Shown one piece after another: positions 26,943 through 36,056 of a stretch of 64,000 nt of DNA. Every line of letters begins with the position of its first letter. Position 1 is the first letter of the stretch. Source of the DNA: Polyangiaceae bacterium (GTDB lineage: Bacteria > Myxococcota_A > Polyangia > Polyangiales > Polyangiaceae); the NCBI GenBank assembly GCA_016715885.1, contig JADJXL010000002.1, positions 434,001 to 498,000 on the forward strand, in the 5' to 3' direction. The position numbers and the translations under genes are program-made. The notes beneath the pieces are model-generated. The model saw only the letters and a program-made list of their open reading frames with translations. It searched no databases and was not told the DNA's origin.

Positions 26943-28409
26943 ATGCACTCCCGTTGCGCCTTCGCTTGCCAATTGTTATTCTTTTTCGTTCTGAGTGCCA
27001 GCGTCGTTGGATGCAGTGACGACGGTGTACAGACGCCGCCAGAAGCGGCCATCCCTTGGGAGGATTGCGGGGGCGGATTCGAATGCGCCCAATTCGAAGT
27101 GCCTTTCGATCACGACGCACCCGACGGACGGACGTTTTCCCTTCCGCTCGTGAGAAGACCGGCGAAAAGTCCGGATGCTCGCATTGGATCGCTGCTGGTG
27201 AATCCTGGCGGGCCTGGCGGCTCGGGCAAAGCGTGGGTACTTGGGGCTTGGCTCGTAGTGCCTTCGGCCATTTTGGACAGATTCGACCTCGTTGGTTTCG
27301 ACCCTCGTGGCCAGGCGGGCAGCACGCCTTCGATTGATTGCATCGATGATCTCGGACCGTTCGTTGGTATGGATCTCACGCCGGCGGATTCAGTGGAGTT
27401 GCAATTGATCGAGAGTGAAACGGCGGCGCTCGTCGAAGGCTGCAATGCTCGCAGCGGTGAATTGCTTCCGTTTGTCGGGACGGACAATATCGTGCGCGAT
27501 ATGGATCTTTTGCGTGAGGCGCTTGGGGACGACAAACTCACGTATTTGGGTTTTTCATACGGAACCTTTCTTGGAACGATGTACGCGAACGCGTATCCGG
27601 ATCGCGTGCGTGCATTGGTGCTCGATGCCGCGCTCGATCCGACGCTGGATGGTGCTGCATTCATCGAGGGGCAGGCGCGGGGATTCGAGGCCGAGCTCGA
27701 GGCATTTCTTGCCGATTGCGCGGCGAAGACGACCTGCCCGTTCCATTCCGGAGGCGATCCGGGGGCGGCATACGATGCCATTCGAGCTTCGATTGAAGCG
27801 TCGCCGATGCCTGCGGGCGGTGGTCGCTTCCTCGGGCCGGGTGAATTTTCTTATGCCGTCTCCGCTCCTCTTTATCGACCTGGTCAATGGCGGACGCTTG
27901 CCGAGGCGCTCGAGCTTGCTGCCAAGGGAGACGGTTCGGGATTGCTCGAAATTGCCGATGAATACGTCGATCGCAAAGGAAGTGGCACCTATGGCGATTC
28001 GCTGGAGGTGTATTACGGCGTGTTGTCCATTGATTTGCCATTTCCAAAGGAAATGTCGGTTTACGAAACGCTCACGAAAAAGCTCGAAATGGACACGCCG
28101 CGACTCGGAGCGTATTTCCCGTTTACGGCGCTGGCATCGGCGCGCTGGCCCATTGCGAGCTGGCGAGAGGCTCAACCCATTGCAGCGGAGGGAGCGCCGC
28201 CGATTGTCGTGGTGGGCTCGACGAGTGATCCGGCGACGCCGTACGAGTGGAGCGTTTCACTGGCCAAACAGTTGTCGTCGGGCGTGCTGCTCACGCGGGA
28301 GGGGCATGGGCACGTGTCGTTCATGCGCGGAAACACGTGCATCGATACGGCCGTGACGAATTACTTGGTGGACCTGGATGTGCCGAAGGACGCTGCGGCA
28401 TGTAATTGA
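26943..28409 (+). CDS. Secreted alpha/beta hydrolase, tripeptidyl aminopeptidase-like lipoprotein
   Basis: 488 aa. Lipoprotein signal (FFFVLSASVVGC) predicts an acylated cysteine near residue 24. Alpha/beta hydrolase core: oxyanion loop LLVNPGGPGGSG, strand DLVGFDPRGQAGS, nucleophile elbow GFSYGT, and VVVGSTSDPATPYEWS with TREGHGH near the C-terminus supplying the acid and catalytic His. This is the layout of the SCO7095/TAP (peptidase S33) group with its C-terminal TAP domain. Members cleave short N-terminal peptides or esters outside the cell, consistent with a predatory lifestyle (inference). Convergent with the Eis-like gene, 16 bp apart. Confidence 0.9.
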   Translation: MHSRCAFACQLLFFFVLSASVVGCSDDGVQTPPEAAIPWEDCGGGFECAQFEVPFDHDAPDGRTFSLPLVRRPAKSPDARIGSLLVNPGGPGGSGKAWVLGAWLVVPSAILDRFDLVGFDPRGQAGSTPSIDCIDDLGPFVGMDLTPADSVELQLIESETAALVEGCNARSGELLPFVGTDNIVRDMDLLREALGDDKLTYLGFSYGTFLGTMYANAYPDRVRALVLDAALDPTLDGAAFIEGQARGFEAELEAFLADCAAKTTCPFHSGGDPGAAYDAIRASIEASPMPAGGGRFLGPGEFSYAVSAPLYRPGQWRTLAEALELAAKGDGSGLLEIADEYVDRKGSGTYGDSLEVYYGVLSIDLPFPKEMSVYETLTKKLEMDTPRLGAYFPFTALASARWPIASWREAQPIAAEGAPPIVVVGSTSDPATPYEWSVSLAKQLSSGVLLTREGHGHVSFMRGNTCIDTAVTNYLVDLDVPKDAAACN

Positions 28410-28425
28410 GCGCCATTGCGTACGA

Positions 28426-29646
28426 TCAAAAAATCTCCGGGCACCACGGCGCACGTGCCGAGCGGAAAATGCGATCCGCTCTTTCGATGGCGCCTTCGGT
28501 TTTTGCTTCGACCGAGCCTACTTCGGCCAAGCGCGAGAATGAAATGCCGCCGAGGTAGGCCGAACCGAGCGACGATATGGGCAGGCGCAAATCGGCATGT
28601 TCTTGTGTGCGCTGCGCGCGCCCGGATGCGCCATCCAATCGAAACCGACCGCTGTTCCAGGGGCACATCGTATCCTCGATTTCCAGCACGACCGATTCCG
28701 ACGACGAATACGCGCGCGATGCAAGCGCCGTTTCCACGTCGACGATGCGTACCCAAAGCGCGTCGTGCGCCGTATAGCGGGCCCTTCGAGGTTCGGCGAG
28801 CAGCAAAAAGAGCGGGTGATCCACGGGGATGTTCGATGCCTCGATGCGTCCCGCCAAGTCGAGGTCGCATAGATATCGCCAAGCCGCTCGAGTCCCTTCG
28901 GGGGTCGCTCCAATGGCTTCGAGCACTTTGACTTCGGACACCAAGATGTCGTGTTTTTCGATATTCATTCGGGTGCGATAAAGCGCATAGGCGTGAGGTT
29001 GACCATCGATGGTGAACAGGGTGCGTTGCAGGGGTCCAAAGCCTGCGCGAGCCGCTTCGATATCGAGGAGTCTGCGGTTTTTCCACCACGATTCGGAGCG
29101 CGATGGCATGCCTGGAGCGATTTGCCGCGCGCGGTCCCATAAGGTGGGCAAAATGATCATCGCCTCTTCTTCGCTCACGAAACGCGCTTCCGCGCGCGGA
29201 ACGACGCCCACGAATGCCGACCTGTCGCGTTCAATCGACATGTCTCCTGCAAAAGACGCGAGTCCGTAGCCATATCGGCCGTAGATTGGCGCTTCCGACG
29301 CCCACAATGCGGCAATGCTTTGCCCTCGTGCGCGGGCTTCGTCCAGGTGCCTTCGCATGAGCGCGCTCAGGACCCCGCGTCGGCGATGCGTCGGCATGAC
29401 GGCGACCATCGTCAGCCCTGCAGTCTTGACGACGTGACCTCCGGTCGTGCTCATGTCGAATGCGAACACGCCCGCGGATCCGACGTGCTTGTCACCATCG
29501 AATGCGCCGATTCGCGTATCGAGCTCCGTGACGCGTTTCAAGTATTCGAGGCGCTCGGGGTGCACCGACGTGCCGAACGCCGTCGTGATGGGCCGTATGA
29601 AGTCTTCTATGCGATCGGGGCCTACGAGGCGAATGTCGATGGGCAT
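28426..29646 (-). CDS. Eis-like GNAT N-acetyltransferase with SCP2-type C-terminal domain
   Basis: 406 aa from ATG 29644-29646 (MPIDIRLVGP). Acetyl-CoA site: LTMVAVMPTHRRRGVLSALM (the R-R-x-G-x-L loop), followed by LDEARARGQSIAALWASEAP and IYGRYGYGLAS, which are hallmark Eis segments. A second, degenerate GNAT domain and a C-terminal sterol-carrier-like fold follow, giving the ~400-aa Eis size; the very last residues are CPEIF, close to the acidic/aromatic carboxylate terminus typical of Eis. Family members acetylate amines, including aminoglycosides; here the natural substrate is unknown. Confidence 0.9.
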   Translation of the reverse strand: MPIDIRLVGPDRIEDFIRPITTAFGTSVHPERLEYLKRVTELDTRIGAFDGDKHVGSAGVFAFDMSTTGGHVVKTAGLTMVAVMPTHRRRGVLSALMRRHLDEARARGQSIAALWASEAPIYGRYGYGLASFAGDMSIERDRSAFVGVVPRAEARFVSEEEAMIILPTLWDRARQIAPGMPSRSESWWKNRRLLDIEAARAGFGPLQRTLFTIDGQPHAYALYRTRMNIEKHDILVSEVKVLEAIGATPEGTRAAWRYLCDLDLAGRIEASNIPVDHPLFLLLAEPRRARYTAHDALWVRIVDVETALASRAYSSSESVVLEIEDTMCPWNSGRFRLDGASGRAQRTQEHADLRLPISSLGSAYLGGISFSRLAEVGSVEAKTEGAIERADRIFRSARAPWCPEIF

Positions 29647-29812
29647 GGGCGCGACCCTAGCACGATTGCGATGAGGGCGCGGCCATTTTTTCATGGTCCA
29701 AATGTTGGACCGGTATCCGGAAACCCAATGCTGGGTCCATACGTCAATTTATTGCTTGACCGTAACGAAAACATCTGGTACGCGCGATTGGGGGGCTACG
29801 AGGTTCAGCGAG

Positions 29813-31699
29813 ATGGCGAATTTCTTCACGGATAACCAGGACCTGCGGTTTCATTTCGAGGAGGCGATCGATTGGGCGCCGCTCGTGGAAATCAGCGAGC
29901 TGGGATTTCGTAGCGATGAAGGCTTCAAAACAACGGACGAAGCCGTGGCATTTTACCGCGACGCGATCGAATCCGTGGGGGAGCTTTCAGCGACGCAAAT
30001 CGCGCCTCGTGCCGCGCAAATGGATCGGGAAGGCGCGCGTCTCGAAGGTGGTGAGCCGGCAGAGCAACCCGCGCTGCGGGCGATCATGCAGGCAATCAAA
30101 GATGCGGAGCTGCATCGTATGTGCTTGCCGCGGGAGCTCGGTGGTCTGAACGTTCCGCTGCTCGCTTATTTCCTTTCCGGTGAATTGATTGCGCGTGCCG
30201 ACGTGTCGGTCATGACGCACCATTCGTTTCATGGCGGAATGGCCATGGCGATGCTGGCGTTTTCCATTCACGAGGGAACGACAACGTTCGACGGCTCGCG
30301 AATCGCTTCGACGCGGTTTTCGAATTACATCGAGGAAATCGCGCGAGGTGATGCATGGGGCTGCATGGATATTACCGAGCCGAATGCGGGCAGTGACATG
30401 GCGGCGTTGCGCACGCGCGCGGAGCTTGGTTCGGATGGTCGGTTTTACTTGACCGGTCAAAAGATCTTCATCACGTCGGGGCACGGGAAATACCATTTCG
30501 TCATTGCGCGAACCGAAGAGGCGACTGACGCGGAAGACCCGTTTTCGGGTCTTGGCGGGCTGTCGATGTTTTTGGTCAAGGCGTATGAAGATCGCCCGGA
30601 TGGTACGCGTGAGCGATTTGTTACGATCGACCGCGTCGAAGAAAAGCTCGGGCATCACGGATCGGTGACGGCGGCATTGTCCTTCGACCGAACTCCTGCG
30701 GAGCTGATTGGCAAACGTGGTGAGGGGTTCAAGTACATGCTGATGCTGATGAACAATGCGCGCATCGGCGTGGGATTCGAAAGCATTGGGCTTGCGGAAA
30801 ATGCGTATCGTACGGCGCTTGCGTATGCCGAGGAGCGGCATTCGATGGGCAAGCCCCTTGCGCAGCACGAAATGATCGCGGACATGCTCGATGAAATGAG
30901 CACCGACATTCAGGTATTGCGAGCGCTCGCAGTGGACGCCGCGTGGTGCGAGGAGATTGCGCAGAAGCGCATCATTTTTGGCCGATTTGCGGGAGGATCG
31001 GCCGGAGAAAAAGACCGCGAGGTGCAAAGGCTGAGGGCGCGGTCGCGTAGGCTCACGCCGCTTTTGAAATACCTCGCTGCCGAAAAAGCCGTTGAAATCA
31101 CGCGCCGAGCCATTCAAATTCATGGTGGGGTGGGGTACACGAAAGATTACAGCGTCGAAAAGCTTTTGCGTGATGCCGTGGTCATGCCCATTTACGAGGG
31201 GACGAGTCAAATTCAGGCGCTCATGGTGATGAAAGATACGCTCACGGGGGCGATCAAGCGTCCGAGCGAATTCTTGTCACGCATTGCGGAAACGCGGCTC
31301 GCAGCATTGCGCGCGCCGGACGTGCTGGATCGTCGCGTGGCGCGTATCCAGAGTTTGTCGCTTTCGGCGCAGCAGCATCTCTTGACGCGAACCGCGGCGG
31401 GCAAGCTTCGAGCGTTATCGGATTTGCCGCTTTCGGATTGGCGGAACTGGCTGAAGAAGGGCTGGGATCCCAAGCGTGATTTTTCGCTCGCAATGCTGCA
31501 TGCCGAGCGGCTGACGCGTATTTGCGCAGACGAAGCCATTGCGGAAATATTGGTGGCGCAAGCGAAAAAGCACCCGGCGCGTCGTGAATTGGCCGAGCGA
31601 TTCCTCGATAGAGCCGAATTGCGAGCGCGGGCGGTGCACGAGGAAATCACGACCACGGGCAGTCGGATTCTCGGGCTGATCGGCGCCGTCGACCGATAA
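29813..31699 (+). CDS. Acyl-CoA dehydrogenase (long, two-part type)
   Basis: 628 aa from ATG 29813 (MANFFTDNQD), chosen because upstream codons are not protein-like. Oxidises acyl-CoA to enoyl-CoA with FAD. Visible: N-terminal LPRELGGLNVPLLAYFLSGE, the FAD-binding ITEPNAGSDMAALRTRA and GQKIFITSGHG, substrate loop FKYMLMLMNNARIGVGFESI, and the C-terminal catalytic Glu in PIYEGTSQIQALM after IHGGVGYTKDYSVEKLLRD. About 170 residues extend beyond the usual ~380-aa core, as in the ~600-aa FadE5/AidB-like dehydrogenases. No flavoprotein partner genes lie nearby. Confidence 0.93.
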   Translation: MANFFTDNQDLRFHFEEAIDWAPLVEISELGFRSDEGFKTTDEAVAFYRDAIESVGELSATQIAPRAAQMDREGARLEGGEPAEQPALRAIMQAIKDAELHRMCLPRELGGLNVPLLAYFLSGELIARADVSVMTHHSFHGGMAMAMLAFSIHEGTTTFDGSRIASTRFSNYIEEIARGDAWGCMDITEPNAGSDMAALRTRAELGSDGRFYLTGQKIFITSGHGKYHFVIARTEEATDAEDPFSGLGGLSMFLVKAYEDRPDGTRERFVTIDRVEEKLGHHGSVTAALSFDRTPAELIGKRGEGFKYMLMLMNNARIGVGFESIGLAENAYRTALAYAEERHSMGKPLAQHEMIADMLDEMSTDIQVLRALAVDAAWCEEIAQKRIIFGRFAGGSAGEKDREVQRLRARSRRLTPLLKYLAAEKAVEITRRAIQIHGGVGYTKDYSVEKLLRDAVVMPIYEGTSQIQALMVMKDTLTGAIKRPSEFLSRIAETRLAALRAPDVLDRRVARIQSLSLSAQQHLLTRTAAGKLRALSDLPLSDWRNWLKKGWDPKRDFSLAMLHAERLTRICADEAIAEILVAQAKKHPARRELAERFLDRAELRARAVHEEITTTGSRILGLIGAVDR

Positions 31700-31782
31700 A
31701 TCGTTTGACCAGGGTGCACTCTCGAATGACCACCGCGCGCCTTTGTGTCGCGGGCGCCAGCGGTGTATTTGCGGCTTTTCGG

Positions 31783-31812
31783 TGGACGCGGTACGGCAAA
31801 TCTTTCTATAAT
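31783..31812 (+). promoter_or_regulatory. Candidate sigma-70 promoter for the lipoprotein pair
   Basis: A perfect -10 TATAAT (31807-31812) lies 18 bp after TGGACG (31783-31788), which matches the -35 consensus at four of six positions. The surrounding sequence is AT-rich against a GC-rich background. The distance to the next gene start (31952) implies a ~130-nt leader. Prediction only. Confidence 0.45.
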
Positions 31813-31951
31813 TGAATTGCCCTCGTCCACGAGAACCCCGTGTGCATGATTTTCGTGCTCAACGGGGAAAAACGCTTCTGCCGGACGAGATCAACTTTCG
31901 GCAACGACGCATTGGCTATCGCTCGATGGCCACGCAACGGAGAGTCACGTC

Positions 31952-33487
31952 TTGAACGATTCCCGCGCCAAATCCATGGTTGAATGTTCCCGCAATCCGA
32001 ATTCGCGGATGCGGTTGCGCACGAGAGCGGGAATTGCAGCGATGGTGGCAATCGGTGCGGTCGTAACGACGATGGCATCTTGCGTTGTGGATGATGAATC
32101 GCGTCCGCGCTCGAACGTCATTGGCGCTGGCGGCGGAACGATCCGTTCGGGCAGCGGTGTAAACAATCCGATTGGACCATGTGCCGACGGAACGAAAATT
32201 GAATGTCACATTACAGTTGGAAAAGAAAACGACGTCCTAACTTGTTTGCACGGTGAGCGTACGTGTGTCGCTGGGACATGGGGACCGTGCGTAGGCGAGT
32301 TTTCGTCGAAGAGCTTGCCTCACAGCGACGAAGCGAGCTCATGGGTTCCGGGCGAATATCGGGCGCTGGGTTTGAGTGACGCGGGGCCGTGCCAGAACAA
32401 TCCTTGCGACCCCTATTGCCAGGACTTCGAGGAAACGCCGCCCGTTGATGCGGGCTACGAGGTCGTTCCCGAAATCACGACCGTTTGGCATGCGGGCTCG
32501 TTCTACGAGTTGCTCGATGGTTTGCCTGGTGGATTCGTGAACAAGGGCATCAAGACCCCATGCACGAAGCAGGCCGATTGCCAATTCGATTCCCACTGTT
32601 TACCCACGGGGAGCCATGGTATTACGTGTGAAGATGGCGCAGCCAATTGCTGCATGCCCTGGAAGCCTGGCGAATACGATAAGACGTGCGCATTGCCCGA
32701 TGTATCGGCAGGTTTGGCGTGCGCCAAGCCGGACGGGACGAAGATCATTCCCGTGTGCAATCGAGGATATGCCGACCTCGTGCCACCCGTCACAATCTAC
32801 GTTTTCCCTGGGAACTCGACGCAATTTCCGAAGTGCGAACCTGACAAGGACCCTAGTATTTGTCACATTCCCAATGGGGCGCCACCCATTAAGCCGGGGG
32901 AATGCGTCGAAGTGTCGAGTTGCGCGGCGTATCTTCCCGGCAATGGGGTGAGAACCATCATGGTCAACGGGCCATTCATGGCCGTGGGCAATTTGCCCGA
33001 TAACCCCGATTACAAACCGGAATGCTCATGCGATAACAATTGGACCGTGTGGAAAGGGACCGCCAAGAGTCCCTGTCAGCCCATGCAAGTCTACCAAGCG
33101 AATCCCATCGTCAAAAATTTGGTGTACGAGGCGAATTGTCCTAGCGGCAGTCGCGTGCAATGGGGATATTTGACGTGGGATACCACGACGCCGCTCGATT
33201 CCAGTGTGCTCTGGGAGGCCCGTACGGCGACGACCAATGCGGGGCTCGGCGCCGCGTCGTATGTCGAGCTTGGTACGGCCAAAGCGACGCCCCTGCCCAA
33301 TACACAAATCTGCTCGATGGCTGGGCCGGCCGAATGCCCCATCAATTTGTATACGACCTTCGGTTCTTCCGCAGCGCGTAACGCATTCCTCGAATTGCAA
33401 ATCACGATGAATCCGACGACGGACGAGACCCAAGGCTCAAAGGTCAATCATTGGCAAATCACGTACTCGTGCCCACCCGCAGAATGA
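31952..33487 (+). CDS. Cys-rich secreted lipoprotein of unknown function
   Basis: 511 aa from TTG 31952, which has GGAGAG 7 nt upstream. ATG 32009 would instead give a compact lipoprotein signal (MRLRTRAGIAAMVAIGAVV, ending in MASC) and is a serious alternative. The mature part carries about 25 cysteines, many in short loops (CADGTKIEC, CQNNPCDPYC, CTKQADCQFDSHC), implying many disulfides. No enzyme motif is recognised. The style (GERTCVAGTWGPC) resembles myxobacterial surface proteins with repeated Cys loops. The next gene starts inside this stop codon, so both products are probably made together. Confidence 0.8.
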   Translation: MNDSRAKSMVECSRNPNSRMRLRTRAGIAAMVAIGAVVTTMASCVVDDESRPRSNVIGAGGGTIRSGSGVNNPIGPCADGTKIECHITVGKENDVLTCLHGERTCVAGTWGPCVGEFSSKSLPHSDEASSWVPGEYRALGLSDAGPCQNNPCDPYCQDFEETPPVDAGYEVVPEITTVWHAGSFYELLDGLPGGFVNKGIKTPCTKQADCQFDSHCLPTGSHGITCEDGAANCCMPWKPGEYDKTCALPDVSAGLACAKPDGTKIIPVCNRGYADLVPPVTIYVFPGNSTQFPKCEPDKDPSICHIPNGAPPIKPGECVEVSSCAAYLPGNGVRTIMVNGPFMAVGNLPDNPDYKPECSCDNNWTVWKGTAKSPCQPMQVYQANPIVKNLVYEANCPSGSRVQWGYLTWDTTTPLDSSVLWEARTATTNAGLGAASYVELGTAKATPLPNTQICSMAGPAECPINLYTTFGSSAARNAFLELQITMNPTTDETQGSKVNHWQITYSCPPAE

Positions 33488-34752
33488 TGCTAATACTCCA
33501 AACCATTTCCAGCGTCGCCTTGGTGATGACCCTTGGCACTCTTGCGGTTGGTTGTGGTGAATCCGACGACCCGCGTCGTGGAGAAACCACGTCGACATCT
33601 GTATCGAGCTCGAGTGGCTCGACGGGCGGAATGGGCGGTGAGGGAGGTGCAGGGGGCGCCGCAGGCGGAATGGGTGGAGGTGGTGGAAATGGTGGCGATG
33701 GAGGACTCGGCACCATTGCAATCATCGACGTGCCCGACACGGCTTGCGACAACCTCGTGGGCACGACGGTCGAGCTATACCCGGACATGTCGAATGCGCC
33801 GGCCATTGGCATGCTGACCACGGTGAATGGCAAACGCCTTGCGGGCGGTCGCTACGTGCCTGGATTCGTGACGTTTGGTATCAATGGAAGTGCGCCGAGT
33901 GCCGCCGTCGTGGGAATCGATCCCGACTTTGACCTCGTTGCATCCGAAGGCAATACGATTGGCCTCGTGGCCGCTGATGGGACGGACATCCGCTTTCAAC
34001 GATATTCCTCGAATGATGCGCCCGTGGGCCTTTCCGTCGTGCTGGGTAGTGCGTCTGGCGCGGGCGTTGCCATTGCGGGTGATTCGGCGGGTGGATCGCT
34101 CGTCGTATGGGCCGATGGAACGACCATGCACGGACGATTCGTCGATTCGAGCGGCAATGCGCAAGCTCCGTTTGCATTCGCCGAGGGCTCGTCCACCAAC
34201 GCGATCGTCACGTCGATGGCTCGATCGGGCGACGAATTCGGTTTTGCTTGGAGCAGCATGGACAATGGAGTTGCGCGAGGTCGGTTTGTCCGTTTGTCGA
34301 AAACAGGAATCGTGGGCTCCATCGTCGATCTCACGGGCGATGCCTACAAGCATTACTTGGTCAAACTCGTGACGACGCCCTCTGGGTATGCGCTTCTCTT
34401 GCATTCGGGGGGGCTGACGTTCGATACCATCATCGTGATGCTCGATAGCGCCGGCAACGTGGTCGGTTCGGCTCGGCGGTATCTAGGGACGAGCTTTGCC
34501 ATGGATCTTGCGGCAATGGGCGATAACCTGGGCCTCGTCGCCAAACGCGCGGATGGTTCGGCCGAATTTCGCCCGCTCGATTCCAAAGGCGATCCTATCG
34601 GTGATTGGAAATGCCTCGATGCCCCATCGGAAGATACCTATGACCAGGCGGGTATCGATGCCGATGGAGCGGGCTGGGCCATTGTGTATCGCACGCCGGG
34701 TGGCGGCGAAAAGTTCGTACGGACGAACTTGACGGGCACGGGCGTGCCTTAG
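33484..34752 (+). CDS. Lipoprotein with Gly-rich linker and beta-repeat region
   Basis: 422 aa. The ATG at 33484 overlaps the previous stop (ATGA), indicating coupling. Signal and lipobox LAVGC, then a Ser-rich stretch and a Gly-rich linker of ~35 residues (GGMGGEGGAGGAAGGMGGGG). The C-terminal ~330 residues are short beta-type repeats (for example VGLSVVLGSASGAGVAIAGD, DEFGFAWSSMDNG), resembling a propeller-like fold. No catalytic residues are recognised. Inference: an outer-surface partner of the Cys-rich lipoprotein encoded just before it. Convergent with the GNAT gene. Confidence 0.8.
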   Translation: MMLILQTISSVALVMTLGTLAVGCGESDDPRRGETTSTSVSSSSGSTGGMGGEGGAGGAAGGMGGGGGNGGDGGLGTIAIIDVPDTACDNLVGTTVELYPDMSNAPAIGMLTTVNGKRLAGGRYVPGFVTFGINGSAPSAAVVGIDPDFDLVASEGNTIGLVAADGTDIRFQRYSSNDAPVGLSVVLGSASGAGVAIAGDSAGGSLVVWADGTTMHGRFVDSSGNAQAPFAFAEGSSTNAIVTSMARSGDEFGFAWSSMDNGVARGRFVRLSKTGIVGSIVDLTGDAYKHYLVKLVTTPSGYALLLHSGGLTFDTIIVMLDSAGNVVGSARRYLGTSFAMDLAAMGDNLGLVAKRADGSAEFRPLDSKGDPIGDWKCLDAPSEDTYDQAGIDADGAGWAIVYRTPGGGEKFVRTNLTGTGVP

Positions 34753-34767
34753 CGTCGCCAACGAACC

Positions 34768-35307
34768 TCAATCCAATTTCAACGACATCGACACGTCCGT
34801 GATGCTCACGTCGTCGTCCACTCGAAACGCATCCACGCGCACGCCGTTCTCGACAAACCCCATCCGCCGGTACAGCTTGCGCGCCGGTTCGTTGTTCTCG
34901 AAGACGCCCAGGTCGATCCACGAAAGCCCCGTCTTGCGAGCCCAATCGGCCGCCGTCGTGATGAGCCGACGTCCGTGGCCTCGCCCCGTGTACGCCCGCT
35001 CGATGCCCATGCCCAGCGTCACGCGATGAAACTCGGCTGCGACGCGTCCGCCACGCAGCTCCAAGTGCCCGACGACCCAGTTCTTCGCGGGATCGATCAG
35101 CAAAAACGTTCGACCCCAAAGTATTTCGGCGATCGAGCGCTCCCAGCGTTCACGAGCGCCCGTGACGACGCTCGGTCGATCCACGGTGCGCGACAGCGCG
35201 AAGTAGGGCATGCCATCACGCCCGCTCTCTGCTGCGTGCCGCACGACGTGATCGGCATATGCTTCAGCGTCTGCGCGATCCGCAAGGCGTATGGGAAGCT
35301 GCTGCAT
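34768..35307 (-). CDS. GNAT-family N-acetyltransferase (RimJ/RimL-like)
   Basis: 179 aa; AAGGAGA lies about 11 nt before the ATG. The acetyl-CoA loop is MGIERAYTGRGHGRRLITTA (a GxGxG-type R-G-x-G-R motif) after VTLGMG, followed by the C-terminal LGVFENNEPARKLYRRMGF that is typical of N-acetyltransferases which modify protein N-termini or small amines. Substrate unknown. Confidence 0.9.
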   Translation of the reverse strand: MQQLPIRLADRADAEAYADHVVRHAAESGRDGMPYFALSRTVDRPSVVTGARERWERSIAEILWGRTFLLIDPAKNWVVGHLELRGGRVAAEFHRVTLGMGIERAYTGRGHGRRLITTAADWARKTGLSWIDLGVFENNEPARKLYRRMGFVENGVRVDAFRVDDDVSITDVSMSLKLD

Positions 35308-35426
35308 GAACGAGCCGTCTCCTTGGGCCCTTTTAGTACTCGTGCGGGTGCACCACAGAAAGGATCTTTTGCGAACGAGCGTGCCCGAGGCTTCCGGCGC
35401 GCCGATTTTGTACTAGGCTCGCCCGC

Positions 35427-36056
35427 GTGTTTCGCTTCGTGAACCGAGCGTGTTTCATCGCTGCTGCCGTCGCCGTCTGTGGCTGTGGCGCTTCCACCGT
35501 GCCCGACCCGAAAGATGCCGTACGTGCATACGCGCAGGCAGCCGCGCGTGGGGACGCCGACGCCATCTACGGCATGCTCAGCGAGAAGGGACGTCGGAGT
35601 TTGTCGCGGCAAGAAGTCACGCGCATCGTCATCGACGAAAAGGCTGAGCTCACCGATCAAGCCAAGGCGCTCGAAAGCCCCGCCACCGTGATCAAAGCTC
35701 GCGCGCGTGTGCGTTTTGCCGACGGCGAAGACGCGACGCTCGAGCTCGAACGAGAAGGCTTCCGCATCTCTTCGGCCGATGCGTTGCCCGTCGGCGCGCG
35801 CACGCCTGCGCAAGCTCTCGCCGCGCTTCGCCGCGTGCTCGCGAGGCGCAGCTACGCTGGGCTCATGCGCGTGCTTTCACCATCGACCCGCAGCGCCGTC
35901 GAGAACGACCTGCGATCGCTCGTGACGGGTCTCGAGAACCCTGAAGGGTTGGAGGTCGAGCTGTCCGGGGATCGAGCCACCGTGCAGGTTCCGGGTGGGC
36001 ACGAAGTCAAGCTGCGGCGCGAAGCAGGCGTGTGGCACGTCGAGGATTTCGACTGA
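35427..36056 (+). CDS. Lipoprotein, first gene of the DUF4159/VWA operon
   Basis: 209 aa with a GTG start (MFRFVNRACFIAAAVAV, then CGC). Lipidation at the cysteine near residue 18 or 20 is expected. The body contains two similar ~75-residue segments (VRAYAQAAARGDADAIYGML and ALAALRRVLARRSYAGLMRV), each like an NTF2/DUF4878-type fold. No active site is visible. The stop TGA overlaps the next ATG by one base, so the three genes 35427-39123 form one coupled unit. Confidence 0.8.
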   Translation: MFRFVNRACFIAAAVAVCGCGASTVPDPKDAVRAYAQAAARGDADAIYGMLSEKGRRSLSRQEVTRIVIDEKAELTDQAKALESPATVIKARARVRFADGEDATLELEREGFRISSADALPVGARTPAQALAALRRVLARRSYAGLMRVLSPSTRSAVENDLRSLVTGLENPEGLEVELSGDRATVQVPGGHEVKLRREAGVWHVEDFD

